DNA of 64,000 nucleotides from positions 1-64,000 of the forward strand of contig CAZJHH010000008.1 of assembly GCA_964545875.1 (NCBI GenBank). The letters run 5' to 3'. Both the position numbers and the translations under genes were made by a program. This DNA comes from DAIPKP01 sp964545875 (lineage in GTDB: Bacteria; Synergistota; Synergistia; Synergistales; Aminiphilaceae). Shown here in pieces: positions 1 to 7,764 of this stretch; position 1 is the first letter of the stretch, and every line of letters starts with the position of its first letter. The notes below the pieces were generated by a model. The model searched no databases and had not been told where the DNA came from. It worked only from the letters and a program-made list of their open reading frames with translations.

Positions 1-121
1 TTATCATTAAATATCGTAAATCTTAGCCCCGTTGCACTTGTAGTTTACATCTAGCCCCATATATTCGATATCCCGTCGCAAGTCCTGACTCCGGCCCCGC
101 ATATGATCCAGTTTCTGGAGT

Positions 122-955
122 TTAATATGTCTCTCCGGAAGTGGAATACTTGCGAATAACTGTACTACCCAAAAATTGAGCAGTACTAAATCCAGCCCAT
201 AAATCTTTCAAGGATGTTGCTTGCGGTTTATAACGGTCATGTATTTGTGGAAAAACGGAAAGCCTATCCCTTAGGAGTTTTTCCCAGGAAGGCTTTTCGA
301 GTATTTTAAGAAATTCGATCAAGCCCTTTCCCAAATCATGGCCTATGTGTTTCGCTCCCTGATCAGTTAATTCTTTATTCATAGCAATACACGCTTTAAA
401 AAACATCTCAACAGCCATTCTGCATTCGAAAATTGCCTGTGTGCCAGGAATTGATTGGCTTAGTATGAGTGCTGCGTTTCGCAATTTTTGATCTCCTGCC
501 AGAAGCAATTCTTTGCCAAAAAGGGTTGCCTCAGGATCTTTCCTGATATCTTCTATGCCTAGTGCGTAGTTGAAACAGTCACACCAGAAAGTTCTGTAAT
601 CCAAAACCTTTTTTTCGTCAGAAATCATTTCCCTCCTGAGTCCCGGAGGCATTGAATAAAGACTTTGAAAAGCGTCTAATTTTACTTTTCCATAGAAAAC
701 AGGAATTGAAACAGGCCAGAACTGAGAGTCGTAAAAATAAACGGATTCGTACAAACTCCCAGATTCGAATGTTCCAGGCTTTGAGCGAGAATTGAAATAT
801 TCCAATATTTTTTCTGTTATGTCAGAAGGGAAAGTAACAGGAACACGAAAATCTCTGGCATATTGATGTATGGCTTTCCAGGGACGGTCACGTTGCTTAA
901 TGTCATCTTTCTGGAATTCTTTATTCAGTTCTTCAAGCCATTCTGTAAGCTTCAA
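122..955 (-). CDS. Cargo protein of unknown function, HEPN-like
   Basis: A 277-residue protein starting at TTG 955, with a GAGAGGG ribosome-binding site about 9 bases upstream; it lies 28 bases downstream of the tnsF-like gene on the same strand. No family is recognised with confidence. Around residues 175-215 there is a helical stretch of the form RMAVE-x3-KAC followed by IGHDLGKGL, which resembles HEPN-type helical proteins (a conserved Glu/Lys helix and an HDL helix). It has no signal peptide or membrane segment. Base composition is clearly more AT-rich than the flanking tns and flagellar genes, as expected for recently acquired cargo. HEPN proteins are common in defence and toxin-antitoxin systems, but a defence role here is inference. 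Confidence 0.6.
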   Translation of the reverse strand: MKLTEWLEELNKEFQKDDIKQRDRPWKAIHQYARDFRVPVTFPSDITEKILEYFNSRSKPGTFESGSLYESVYFYDSQFWPVSIPVFYGKVKLDAFQSLYSMPPGLRREMISDEKKVLDYRTFWCDCFNYALGIEDIRKDPEATLFGKELLLAGDQKLRNAALILSQSIPGTQAIFECRMAVEMFFKACIAMNKELTDQGAKHIGHDLGKGLIEFLKILEKPSWEKLLRDRLSVFPQIHDRYKPQATSLKDLWAGFSTAQFLGSTVIRKYSTSGETY

Positions 956-983
956 GTTCAGACCCTCTCGTTAAATTTATTTT

Positions 984-2429
984 TTACATGTCTCTGCAAC
1001 CCGGAACCCAATACTTTCTCCCCTGCATCCCCACCGTAAAACTTCCGTCTGCATTCACCGACGTGTTCTTCAGGATTTCCTTCTTTGCCGTTCCCGCACC
1101 AACCCCGTGAAAATAGGCAAGCCCGGCAAGCACCCAGTCATTCTCAAAATTCTCGTAATCTTTCCGGGAACTTCCTTCACCCGGGGGATTGCGCATCAGC
1201 GAAAGCATCTTTCTCTCTGCTCTCCGCTTCCGTGCCCGTTCCACCCGGTCATAGTCTACCAAAACTTCAAGATAAAGAGAATGTTTTTTATTGACGAAAT
1301 GAATGAATCCCGATAAAGAACTCCGCTGCCCCGGCTTCTCAAGCAGATATCCGTTCACATCCTCCTGCTCGGGGAGCCCGTCTCTTTCCATGGATCGGAG
1401 AAACCCTGCGGCGGTGGAGAGGGCAAAGCGGAGCGAGCGGATCTTCAGCTTATCCCGTGCCATCTTATCCAGAAGAAACTCCCCGTAATCCTTCAGGAGA
1501 ATGTTCGCCATGCCCTCAGGAAAAGTTGAAAGAAGAGCCTCAATGCGCCGTCTCTCGGAATCCCTCTCCCGGATCCTGGAGTCCGCCGTAATTCCACGGG
1601 TATCCCTGAGCCAGCGCATGGGAAGCCGCACTCTCCGAAGCCCCTCCGCACCGAAATGAGAAAGAAGATCCTCGTAGGGAGGGATATCCTTCCAAAGGTT
1701 CTCCATCTCCGTGAAAAAGGAGAGGAACTTATTGATCCAGAGAAATGCCTTATGCGCTCCCACCTCCGCATCAAGCCACTTTCCGAACTCCTCATAGAGG
1801 GAGGCAAAGCGCTCCGTTGCAAAAGCCGCCCTGTTAAAGGCAACTCTCCGCAAAAATCCTTCCCGGAAACCGCACTCCTCACACTTGCCGTTGCGTCCCG
1901 CAGGAATCATCTTCCCGCAGACCGTACAGGGAGAATCCTCCTCCTCCAGACAGCGGCGGCACAACCGCCGCCCGTCAGGAGCATCGTGGAGCTTCCGATG
2001 GCGATGACATGCCTGACATGTCCCTTTTCCCAGCAGAGGAGAAGCACAATTCTCGCATATAAGAACATCTATCCCGATGGAGGGGTAGCTGGAAAGCCTC
2101 TTCGAAAGGGTGCCGCAGAAAGCGCAGGGTTTCTCCTCCCGGAACCAGGAATAACAGCTATTGCAGACGGGACCGTCAGGAGTCATCTTTCCCAGGGGAC
2201 GGCCCTCTCTGCCGCAGCGGATGCAGGGGGCATTCCTCTCGCAGGAAAGACAGATCGCCTTGGGATCCTTCACGAAAAGGCGTGCCAGATTGCCGCATTT
2301 CGGACAAAGACGCTTCTTGAAAAGACGGGTGTAACAGGCCGCACAGTACCGGATTCCCCGGTATCTCCGGAAAATCTTCTTCATCACCCTGCCGCATTCG
2401 TCGCAGTACGGAACCTCCGCTTCGCTCAT
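984..2429 (-). CDS. tnsF: TnsF-like target selector: zinc-ribbon array plus inactive tyrosine-recombinase domain
   Basis: A 481-residue protein. Residues 9-186 hold twelve CxxC pairs (Cys 9/12, 29/32, 42/45, 60/63, 69/72, 89/92, 102/105, 125/128, 138/141, 157/160, 168/171, 183/186), enough for six tandem zinc ribbons. Residues 305-385 read like the SAM-like core-binding domain of tyrosine recombinases. Residues 431-476 look like the start of the catalytic domain, but the usual GLR box is HGVGAGTAKKEI (no Arg), and the chain ends before the HxxR, His/Trp and Tyr boxes. In Tn6022-like elements TnsF, an inactivated tyrosine recombinase, directs insertion into comM, and this element sits in comM. 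It overlaps tniQ by 4 bases (ATGA), indicating coupled translation. Assignment rests on domain pattern, operon position and target. Confidence 0.75.
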   Translation of the reverse strand: MSEAEVPYCDECGRVMKKIFRRYRGIRYCAACYTRLFKKRLCPKCGNLARLFVKDPKAICLSCERNAPCIRCGREGRPLGKMTPDGPVCNSCYSWFREEKPCAFCGTLSKRLSSYPSIGIDVLICENCASPLLGKGTCQACHRHRKLHDAPDGRRLCRRCLEEEDSPCTVCGKMIPAGRNGKCEECGFREGFLRRVAFNRAAFATERFASLYEEFGKWLDAEVGAHKAFLWINKFLSFFTEMENLWKDIPPYEDLLSHFGAEGLRRVRLPMRWLRDTRGITADSRIRERDSERRRIEALLSTFPEGMANILLKDYGEFLLDKMARDKLKIRSLRFALSTAAGFLRSMERDGLPEQEDVNGYLLEKPGQRSSLSGFIHFVNKKHSLYLEVLVDYDRVERARKRRAERKMLSLMRNPPGEGSSRKDYENFENDWVLAGLAYFHGVGAGTAKKEILKNTSVNADGSFTVGMQGRKYWVPGCRDM

Positions 2430-3541
2430 GTGTTTTTCGCCTTTCTCTCCAGCCGGGCAAGCATCCTTTCCACGCTCCTGCGGGAACGGGGAGTCTTTTC
2501 TCCGGAAGGACTCTTTCTTTTCGTCCTCACGGGTTTTGGCAGAGCCTCCGCAAGATCCAGCAGGATCCGGGGAGGACGCTCCCGGAAATCCCAGAGGGAC
2601 TTTGCACTAACACCGCTCTTCTTGGCCGCCTCAAGAAATGCTCCGGGGCCGGAATTCAGGATTATCCCCGCCGCTTCTCCAAAAGACTCCCGTTCCTCCG
2701 TGGAAAGATACTCCCAGGGGAGCCCCGTGGAGGGGGTCTTGAGGTCTTCCGCAGGGATCCCGAGGATGCGGAGCATATCCGCAATTCCGCTTGAGGGCCT
2801 TTTTGAAGCCCTTCTCATGAGATTGATGAGGATTCTGGAAAGGTCAAACCACGCAAAGCCGGGAAGTTCCTCCTCTCCGAAAAACCCCGTACCTGAGAGA
2901 GCTGCCGTATCTCCCCGGTTCTGAAACGCCAGGGCCATCTCTCTGCCCGGGAGAACCGGAGCTTCTTCCAGGGAGAAGCCGCACCTCGCACACCGGGTTA
3001 TGCTGTCCTCCGGGGAAAGCCGATGCGGTTCCACCGGAGCATGGCAGTCGGGGCATCTATCGAGAAGACGGATGCGGTGCTCCGCACAGACCGTATGCCA
3101 TGCCAGCCTCCAGGGGATCCGGTAGAAGGAAGGATGCTCCCGGAGGCACAGGGGGCAGTATTGGAGCCCTCCCCGCCATTTCCTGTTTCTCATGCCAAGA
3201 ACCAGTATCCAGGGCCATATCTGCTTTTTCTCAAGACTGCCCCTCGTTGTGGCTCCTGCGACATTCTCAAGAAAGGCGGCTTGAAAGGAGGCGGCGGGAA
3301 TCCCCGACACCTCGGCAAGCGCATGGCTCTGCTTCGGAGAAAGCTTCCTGTCGGGATCTCCCGTCCAGATTCTCCATCCAGGCCATACGCACCCCGTGAG
3401 CACCAGGGGATCGCACCCCTGTGCCAGGGCAGCCCGGACAAGCCAGGACGAAAGAAGCTCGTCCGGAAGAAGGGGCGTGTGAAGAACCCACCGAGGATTT
3501 AAAGGGGCAGTTCCCGGATGCCATTGGAAAGGCGCTGCCAT
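2426..3541 (-). CDS. tniQ: TniQ/TnsD-family transposition protein
   Basis: A 371-residue TniQ-family protein that in Tn7-like elements links the target-recognition step to the TnsC filament. The N-terminal TniQ signature (LLPDELLSSWLVR, residues 24-36) is followed by a zinc-binding region with Cys129/Cys132, Cys152/His155, Cys163/Cys166 and Cys184/Cys187. The C-terminal 120 residues are helical and end in a basic tail. It is shorter than Tn7 TnsD (about 500 residues), so it may be an adaptor that works with the TnsF-like protein encoded immediately downstream, and may not read DNA alone. The start overlaps the end of tnsC by 43 bases; no good alternative start lies nearby. Confidence 0.88.
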   Translation of the reverse strand: MAAPFQWHPGTAPLNPRWVLHTPLLPDELLSSWLVRAALAQGCDPLVLTGCVWPGWRIWTGDPDRKLSPKQSHALAEVSGIPAASFQAAFLENVAGATTRGSLEKKQIWPWILVLGMRNRKWRGGLQYCPLCLREHPSFYRIPWRLAWHTVCAEHRIRLLDRCPDCHAPVEPHRLSPEDSITRCARCGFSLEEAPVLPGREMALAFQNRGDTAALSGTGFFGEEELPGFAWFDLSRILINLMRRASKRPSSGIADMLRILGIPAEDLKTPSTGLPWEYLSTEERESFGEAAGIILNSGPGAFLEAAKKSGVSAKSLWDFRERPPRILLDLAEALPKPVRTKRKSPSGEKTPRSRRSVERMLARLERKAKNT

Positions 3542-4395
3542 TTCCTCTTTCCCTTGATAATCTCCAGAGTAATGCGCTCCTCTCCCGTCAGAATGGCCTC
3601 TTCAGCGCACTCTACAAGAACAGTATGGAGATCTCCTATGTTCCCTCCCGAGATGGTATGGAGGAGGGAAGCGGATTCGGGAGCGGAAAGTCCCGAGGGT
3701 TTTTTCAGGGGCAGAACCGTTTCAAACCCCTTGAGAAGGCTCTGGAACTCTTTTCCCGCCTCCCAGAGGGGGAGGGTGGCGGTGTCGAAGCGGCTTGCAT
3801 GCTGGGGATCCGTATGAAGGGCATGGATCACGTTTCTCGTACCCACCGCCACAATAGGAACCTTTAGCTCGTTGCAGAGAAACTTCACACAGTTCATGAC
3901 TTCTCTCTGCTGTCTTGCGGTTCCCTCGAGAAGGGAATGGAATTCGTCGATGATGAGCATGCGGACCTTGCAGGCATGAAAAAGATGCACCACCTGGCGG
4001 CGCAGTTTGGCGGTGGGATCCCCGAAGCGGTAGGGGGCGAAAAAGCGTTCCAGGATATGGTAGTAAAGTTCCTTTTCGCTTGCCTTGGGAGGGGATTCCG
4101 CAAGGATGACCGGTTTGATCGGGGTGGAGTTCTCCTCCACGTATCCCTGTCCATGCTTCTCGTAGAAGCGTTTTATCAGGGTGGTTTTGCCGTTGGCGGG
4201 GTCTCCGATGAGAAGGAGGTTCCGCTTTCTTTTTTCTTCGGAGGAGCTGTTGAAGAGTTTTTCGAGTGTCTGAAGGACGCTCTGAGCCTTGGGATACCCG
4301 ATCCATCTGGGGGTTTCCATGAAGCGGATCCTTTCGGCATCCGACAGTGCCATGACATGGCGGAATTCCGGAAAAATGTGTTCGAAAGTATTCAT
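3499..4395 (-). CDS. tnsC: TnsC/TniB AAA+ ATPase, transposition regulator
   Basis: A 298-residue AAA+ ATPase. Walker A is GDPANGKTT at residues 64-72 and Walker B is LIIDEFHSLL with Asp150/Glu151. A sensor-1-like VGTRN follows. Proteins of this family form ATP-dependent rings or filaments on target DNA, receive the signal from TniQ-type targeting proteins and activate the TnsA-TnsB transposase, and they also underlie target immunity. The start codon overlaps the tnsB stop by 4 bases (ATGA). Length fits short TniB-like TnsC proteins; Tn7 TnsC is nearly twice as long. Confidence 0.93.
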   Translation of the reverse strand: MNTFEHIFPEFRHVMALSDAERIRFMETPRWIGYPKAQSVLQTLEKLFNSSSEEKRKRNLLLIGDPANGKTTLIKRFYEKHGQGYVEENSTPIKPVILAESPPKASEKELYYHILERFFAPYRFGDPTAKLRRQVVHLFHACKVRMLIIDEFHSLLEGTARQQREVMNCVKFLCNELKVPIVAVGTRNVIHALHTDPQHASRFDTATLPLWEAGKEFQSLLKGFETVLPLKKPSGLSAPESASLLHTISGGNIGDLHTVLVECAEEAILTGEERITLEIIKGKRKWQRLSNGIRELPL

Positions 4396-6293
4396 GATAT
4401 CTCTCCAAAAATGTCGATTTCGTCTTCAGGGAGGAACCCCCCTGTCCCTTTCTGCTCTTGTGCGTCCGTCTTTGCAGGTACTGCGGGGGTGTTTTTTTTG
4501 CTGTGCTCCTTGTGTTTCTGGGCTTTTTTCCGGGCTTTTTTAGTCTTTTCCGCAGAGGTTTCCACTTGAGCCCGAAGTTCCGAAAGCCCTCTCAATACAT
4601 CGTTTTCCGTGGGGGAGGTTATCCCCTGGGCTTTCAGCATAGCCCGGATCTCCCGGTCTTCCCATTTGCTGAGAGAGGGCTGTCTTCTGTCCGCAAAGGG
4701 AATGGGGAAGTATTTTTTCTCCTCCGGGTCGAAGAACCACACCACGCTGATATCTCTTGGATCCTGTCTGAAGATGAACCTCTGTTTCTTTCCCGTTTCG
4801 GGATCCTTTTTGTTGATCCAGGGGTTGAGTTCCATCCCGTAGTAAAGCCAGTTGCCTATGGTCACGCCGTTCGGCTGTACGGTGCGTTCGTAGAAGGGGA
4901 GGAAGTCCAGCAGGATTCCCAGAGGATCTTCCGGTACGGGGGGGAGCCCCCTTCCCGGATATTTCTCATTGCCGAGAAGTTCAATGTGCCATTTCTCGAA
5001 GGGGGACATGCCGATTTCGCTGTGCTTCCTCTTGTGGTAGACCGAACATATCCAGGTGACAAACCACTTCTCGAATTCCGAGAAGGTCATGGCGGCGTGT
5101 TTTTCCGAGTCGTAGCCTTCCCGGTCTTTGATGGAGGAGAAGGTGGTTCCGGGAAGATTGTGCATCTCCTGGAGAGCCGTTCCCAGAATGCGTTCTATGT
5201 GTCCTCCGAAGTGTGGGCGTTTCACCGGGCGGTGCTCCACGTTTATTCCGTACTGGGCGCAGGATTTTTCGAAGGCTGCGGATCTGAAGTCCGCTCCGTT
5301 GTCCACGTGGATTGTTTCCGGGATGCCCCATACGGGCCAGGACTCTTCGATTTCGTGGCGTATGAGCCATTCCTCCTTCGGGAGCATGGAGAGGGCGAGG
5401 CACATGGCTACGGAGGTGGCAGAGGGTTCGTCCAGGGAGAGGTAGTATCCCGTGATCATGCGGGTGCAGATGTCCATGGCAAGGGTGAGGTAGGGTCTCC
5501 CTATGGTTTTGCGGTGTTCATCGTCCACCAGGAGGATGTCCGCAGGGGTGTGGTCGATCTGGATTACTGCAAGCGGGTATTCTGCGTTGGGGAAGTGTCC
5601 CGGTACGGGGACGTATGCGTTTTTCGCCTTCTCCTTGTATCCTCTTGAGCGGAGATGGAGGCGTTCGGGGATTCTGGATATGCGGAGGCGCACGGTTCCC
5701 CCGCTGGGCGGAGCCACCCCTCGTTCATAGCAGACCCTCCTGACTTCCGTGACGGTGCTTTGCTGGGTGGGACGCTGGGATTTCAGGTAAAAGTCTCGGA
5801 TGACTTCTTCGATGATTTCTTCCTGTTCCGGGGTTATTCTGACGGTCCCCTTTTTCGTTCCTTTTTTCCGGGGAACCAGAGCGGAGAGCACCCCGTGCTT
5901 TTTGTATTTTTCAACCCACCGGTAGATGGTGGCGGTGGAGACTCCCGCTTTTTCAGCGCACGCTTGCGCTTCGGGTCTTCCCAGAACGCTTTTCCGGAGA
6001 AGCGGTTCTATGATTTTGTAGCGTTTTCGGGCAGCTTCCCATTCCTCTTCGGAGAAGTTTTTCAGGTCTTCCGCAGGAGAGGAGTCCCCATGATCCGATT
6101 CCTTTTCAGGGGAGCGGAGATCCCGAAGGAGCAGCCTGTATTCCCCTCCCTGGGAGATTTTCTCCCCTATGACCGTGTCGAAATCAAGGATCTCTTTGAT
6201 GCGGAATAAAGATTTCCCCTTGCGGACAATTGATCCTGTTTGTATATTGATCAGGGTTTTTGAAGGGCTGATCCCCTTTTGTTTTTCACTCAT
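4392..6293 (-). CDS. tnsB: TnsB DDE transposase
   Basis: A 633-residue DDE transposase that binds the element ends and joins 3' ends to target DNA. Order of parts: an N-terminal DNA-binding region with a helix-turn-helix around residues 100-135 (GRPEAQ...STATIYRWVEKY), an RNase H-fold core with Asp247 (VIQIDH), Asp331 (TIHVDNGADF) and Glu367 (FGGHIERI), then a C-terminal beta-barrel region. A Lys-rich linker (about residues 583-610) leads to a short acidic-hydrophobic tip ending DEIDIFGEIS. The start at 6293 is chosen over an upstream in-frame ATG at 6326 because GGAGG lies 7 bases before it and the family sequence begins there. It overlaps tnsA by 8 bases. Confidence 0.95.
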   Translation of the reverse strand: MSEKQKGISPSKTLINIQTGSIVRKGKSLFRIKEILDFDTVIGEKISQGGEYRLLLRDLRSPEKESDHGDSSPAEDLKNFSEEEWEAARKRYKIIEPLLRKSVLGRPEAQACAEKAGVSTATIYRWVEKYKKHGVLSALVPRKKGTKKGTVRITPEQEEIIEEVIRDFYLKSQRPTQQSTVTEVRRVCYERGVAPPSGGTVRLRISRIPERLHLRSRGYKEKAKNAYVPVPGHFPNAEYPLAVIQIDHTPADILLVDDEHRKTIGRPYLTLAMDICTRMITGYYLSLDEPSATSVAMCLALSMLPKEEWLIRHEIEESWPVWGIPETIHVDNGADFRSAAFEKSCAQYGINVEHRPVKRPHFGGHIERILGTALQEMHNLPGTTFSSIKDREGYDSEKHAAMTFSEFEKWFVTWICSVYHKRKHSEIGMSPFEKWHIELLGNEKYPGRGLPPVPEDPLGILLDFLPFYERTVQPNGVTIGNWLYYGMELNPWINKKDPETGKKQRFIFRQDPRDISVVWFFDPEEKKYFPIPFADRRQPSLSKWEDREIRAMLKAQGITSPTENDVLRGLSELRAQVETSAEKTKKARKKAQKHKEHSKKNTPAVPAKTDAQEQKGTGGFLPEDEIDIFGEIS

Positions 6294-6918
6294 AGGGGTT
6301 CCTCCATACTGCGGAGTTCCTTGCAAGAGGCTTTGCTATGTGGCAGTCCAGAGTTCTTACGGCAAGGAGATGCCGTATGTGGGCCATGGTTTTTTCCTCT
6401 TCCCCCGGGATGGACGAAAGGATGTCTTCTATTGAAGAGACGGGGGTTGCCATCCTGAGGATTTCCGAAGAGAGGTTCTTATCTTCCCGGATCCGCTTGT
6501 AGGGGGCAAGGGAGCGGATGTTTTCAAGCGTGCCGTTGCGGATCCTGTTTTCGTCGTAGATGCGAAATGTCCATCCCTGGCTTCCGGCGTACCTTATGGC
6601 TGTTTTCCACTTGAACGACCATTTGCGCCAGTGCGCTTTCCATTCCTTTTCAGGCTTGACTTCCACCAGCAGGGGAGGTCTTTCCCGGTAGAAGACGAGG
6701 AAGTCCGGGGTATAGGTGTATTCCCTGCCAGATTGATCCGCAAAGGGAAGGGAGACAGGCTGGGATACGATGTCCGTCACGTCGGCAAGGAATCCTGTGG
6801 TAATGAGAAAGTCTCTTTCAAGGGAGGATTCAAAGGGAATGCCCCTGCCTCCCCGAAAAGCGTATATTCCCGAAATGCTCCTCCGGGTTGGTCCGATGCG
6901 GCGAGTCGAGTTAATCAT
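6286..6918 (-). CDS. tnsA: TnsA endonuclease subunit of the transposase
   Basis: A 210-residue restriction-endonuclease-fold protein. The likely catalytic set is Glu30 (FESSLERDF), Asp72 (YTPDFLV) and the Glu86-x-Lys88 pair (LLVEVKPE). TnsA cuts the 5' strands at the element ends; together with TnsB this gives cut-and-paste transposition, while elements lacking TnsA form cointegrates. It is the first gene of the operon, with GGAGGAG just upstream of the ATG, and lies 160 bases from the transposon end, downstream of a promoter placed among TnsB sites. Length is below that of Tn7 TnsA (273 residues), but the nuclease core is complete. Confidence 0.93.
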   Translation of the reverse strand: MINSTRRIGPTRRSISGIYAFRGGRGIPFESSLERDFLITTGFLADVTDIVSQPVSLPFADQSGREYTYTPDFLVFYRERPPLLVEVKPEKEWKAHWRKWSFKWKTAIRYAGSQGWTFRIYDENRIRNGTLENIRSLAPYKRIREDKNLSSEILRMATPVSSIEDILSSIPGEEEKTMAHIRHLLAVRTLDCHIAKPLARNSAVWRNPYE

Positions 6919-6934
6919 AGCTCCTCCGAGGTTG

Positions 6935-7078
6935 TCTCACTTTTAGCTGGTAAATTCGGGTTTTGTCTCACTTATAGCTGGTAATTTTGTCTCATTTATT
7001 CCTGTATTATAAAACAAGGATCTAGAATTTGCAAGGGGTCCCGACTGTGTACAGTCTCATTTATTGTTGAAAGTCACA
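6935..7078. repeat. Right-end TnsB-binding repeats (four sites) and ACA terminus
   Basis: Four directly repeated copies of a motif close to TCTCAyTTATwgcTGgtAA lie at 6935-6953, 6966-6984, 6990-7006 and 7055-7072. The two inner copies (6935 and 6966) are almost identical; the outer two are more diverged. The outermost site is followed by gtcACA ending at 7078, the TGT/ACA end typical of Tn7-like elements. Four TnsB sites in the tnsA-side end is also what Tn7 has. Site identity is inferred from repetition, position and terminal trinucleotide. Confidence 0.85.
7006..7034 (-). promoter_or_regulatory. Promoter of the tnsA operon, embedded between TnsB sites
   Basis: Read on the minus strand, TTGCAA (7034-7029), a 17-base spacer and TATAAT (7011-7006) make a near-consensus housekeeping promoter pointing into tnsA. 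The -10 box touches TnsB-type site 6990-7006 and the start point would fall inside it, so TnsB binding should repress its own operon. That autoregulation is inference from geometry; the promoter match is seen directly. Confidence 0.75.
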
Positions 7079-7083
7079 GAGGC
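7079..7083. repeat. Predicted 5-bp target-site duplication (GAGGC), right copy
   Basis: Tn7-like elements duplicate 5 bp. The five bases immediately outside the ACA terminus are GAGGC. The matching copy should directly precede the TGT at the left end, outside this window. Confidence 0.5.
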
Positions 7084-7764
7084 TCCCGAATGCAGCCGGG
7101 AGAGATCAGCTTGGCCCATCGGGGGGTGCTTTTTCTCGATGAAATGCCCGAATTCCGGCGGGAGCTTCTGGAGGCCATGCGGCAGCCTCTGGAGGACGGG
7201 TGCATTGCGGTAAACCGGGCTTCCGGAAGTGTCACCTATCCCTCCCGGGTGCTTCTGGTCTGTGCCGCCAATCCCTGTGTCTGCGGCTATTACGGGGATC
7301 CCAAGGTTCCCTGTCGCTGCTCCTCTTCGGAACGTCGCCGTTATGCCAAGCGTCTTTCCGGGCCCATTCTCGACCGGGTGGATCTCCATGTGGCGGTACC
7401 CCGGCTTACTCCGGAAGAACTTCTTTCTGAGGAGGAGGGCTCCCGGGAAAACAGTCAGACCATTCGAGAACGCATTCTCCATGCCCGAGAGCGTCAGCGG
7501 GCCCGGTGGCATCCCTTTGGATATTCCTGCAATGCGGAAGTTCCCGAGAGACTTCTTCGAAAAACCATGAGGCTTGGCACGAAGGAGAAAACATTCCTCC
7601 GCGAGGCTGCCCGGAAACACGTACTTACCGGACGCGGCATGACGAGGCTTCTCCGGGTGGTGCGCACCATCGGAGATCTCCAGGGAGAGGAAGAACTCTC
7701 GCTTTCCATGTTTGCCGAGGCCCTGGGATATCGAAAGGATGGCAATCCATGGATGAACGCCTAG
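7079..7764 (+). pseudogene. comM: comM (yifB) 3' remnant, split by the transposon
   Basis: The frame opens at the transposon junction and encodes the C-terminal 228 residues of a ComM/YifB (magnesium-chelatase-like AAA+) protein. It resumes at GSRMQPGEISLAH, just before the Walker B strand GVLFLDEMPEF. It keeps the Cys-rich NPCVCGY...CRC insert, the arginine-finger region (ILDRVDLHV) and the C-terminal Mg_chelatase_C domain. Walker A and the N-terminal half must lie beyond the left end of the element. ComM is a hexameric helicase that promotes branch migration during natural transformation. The 3' end overlaps dprA by 16 bases. The fragment is almost certainly non-functional unless the element excises. 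Confidence 0.93.

Larger units (their letters stand above)
1..7078. mobile_element. Tn7-like (Tn6022-like) transposon, right part; left end outside window
   Basis: Five overlapping leftward genes encode TnsA, TnsB, TnsC, TniQ and a TnsF-like protein, the full set expected for a Tn7-like element that uses TnsF to choose its target. The right terminus is placed at 7078 because the sequence ends there in ACA (TGTG when read inward), because four repeated TnsB-type sites lie just inside it, and because uninterrupted comM coding sequence starts immediately afterwards. The tnsA-proximal end abuts the 3' half of comM. Window base 1 is still inside the element. No cas genes are seen, but most of the cargo is not visible. 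Element type is well supported; its full size and left end are unknown. Confidence 0.9.

Noticed and set aside
1656..2924. Long plus-strand open frame opposite the tnsF and tniQ genes
   Set aside because: It is an antisense shadow of GC-rich coding sequence, with no protein motifs or ribosome-binding site; the minus-strand genes are supported by domains and coupled starts.
7041..7053. TGTGTACA at 7046-7053 as the transposon end
   Set aside because: It lies inside the outermost TnsB-type repeat region; comM coding sequence resumes only after 7078, where a second ACA fits the end better.
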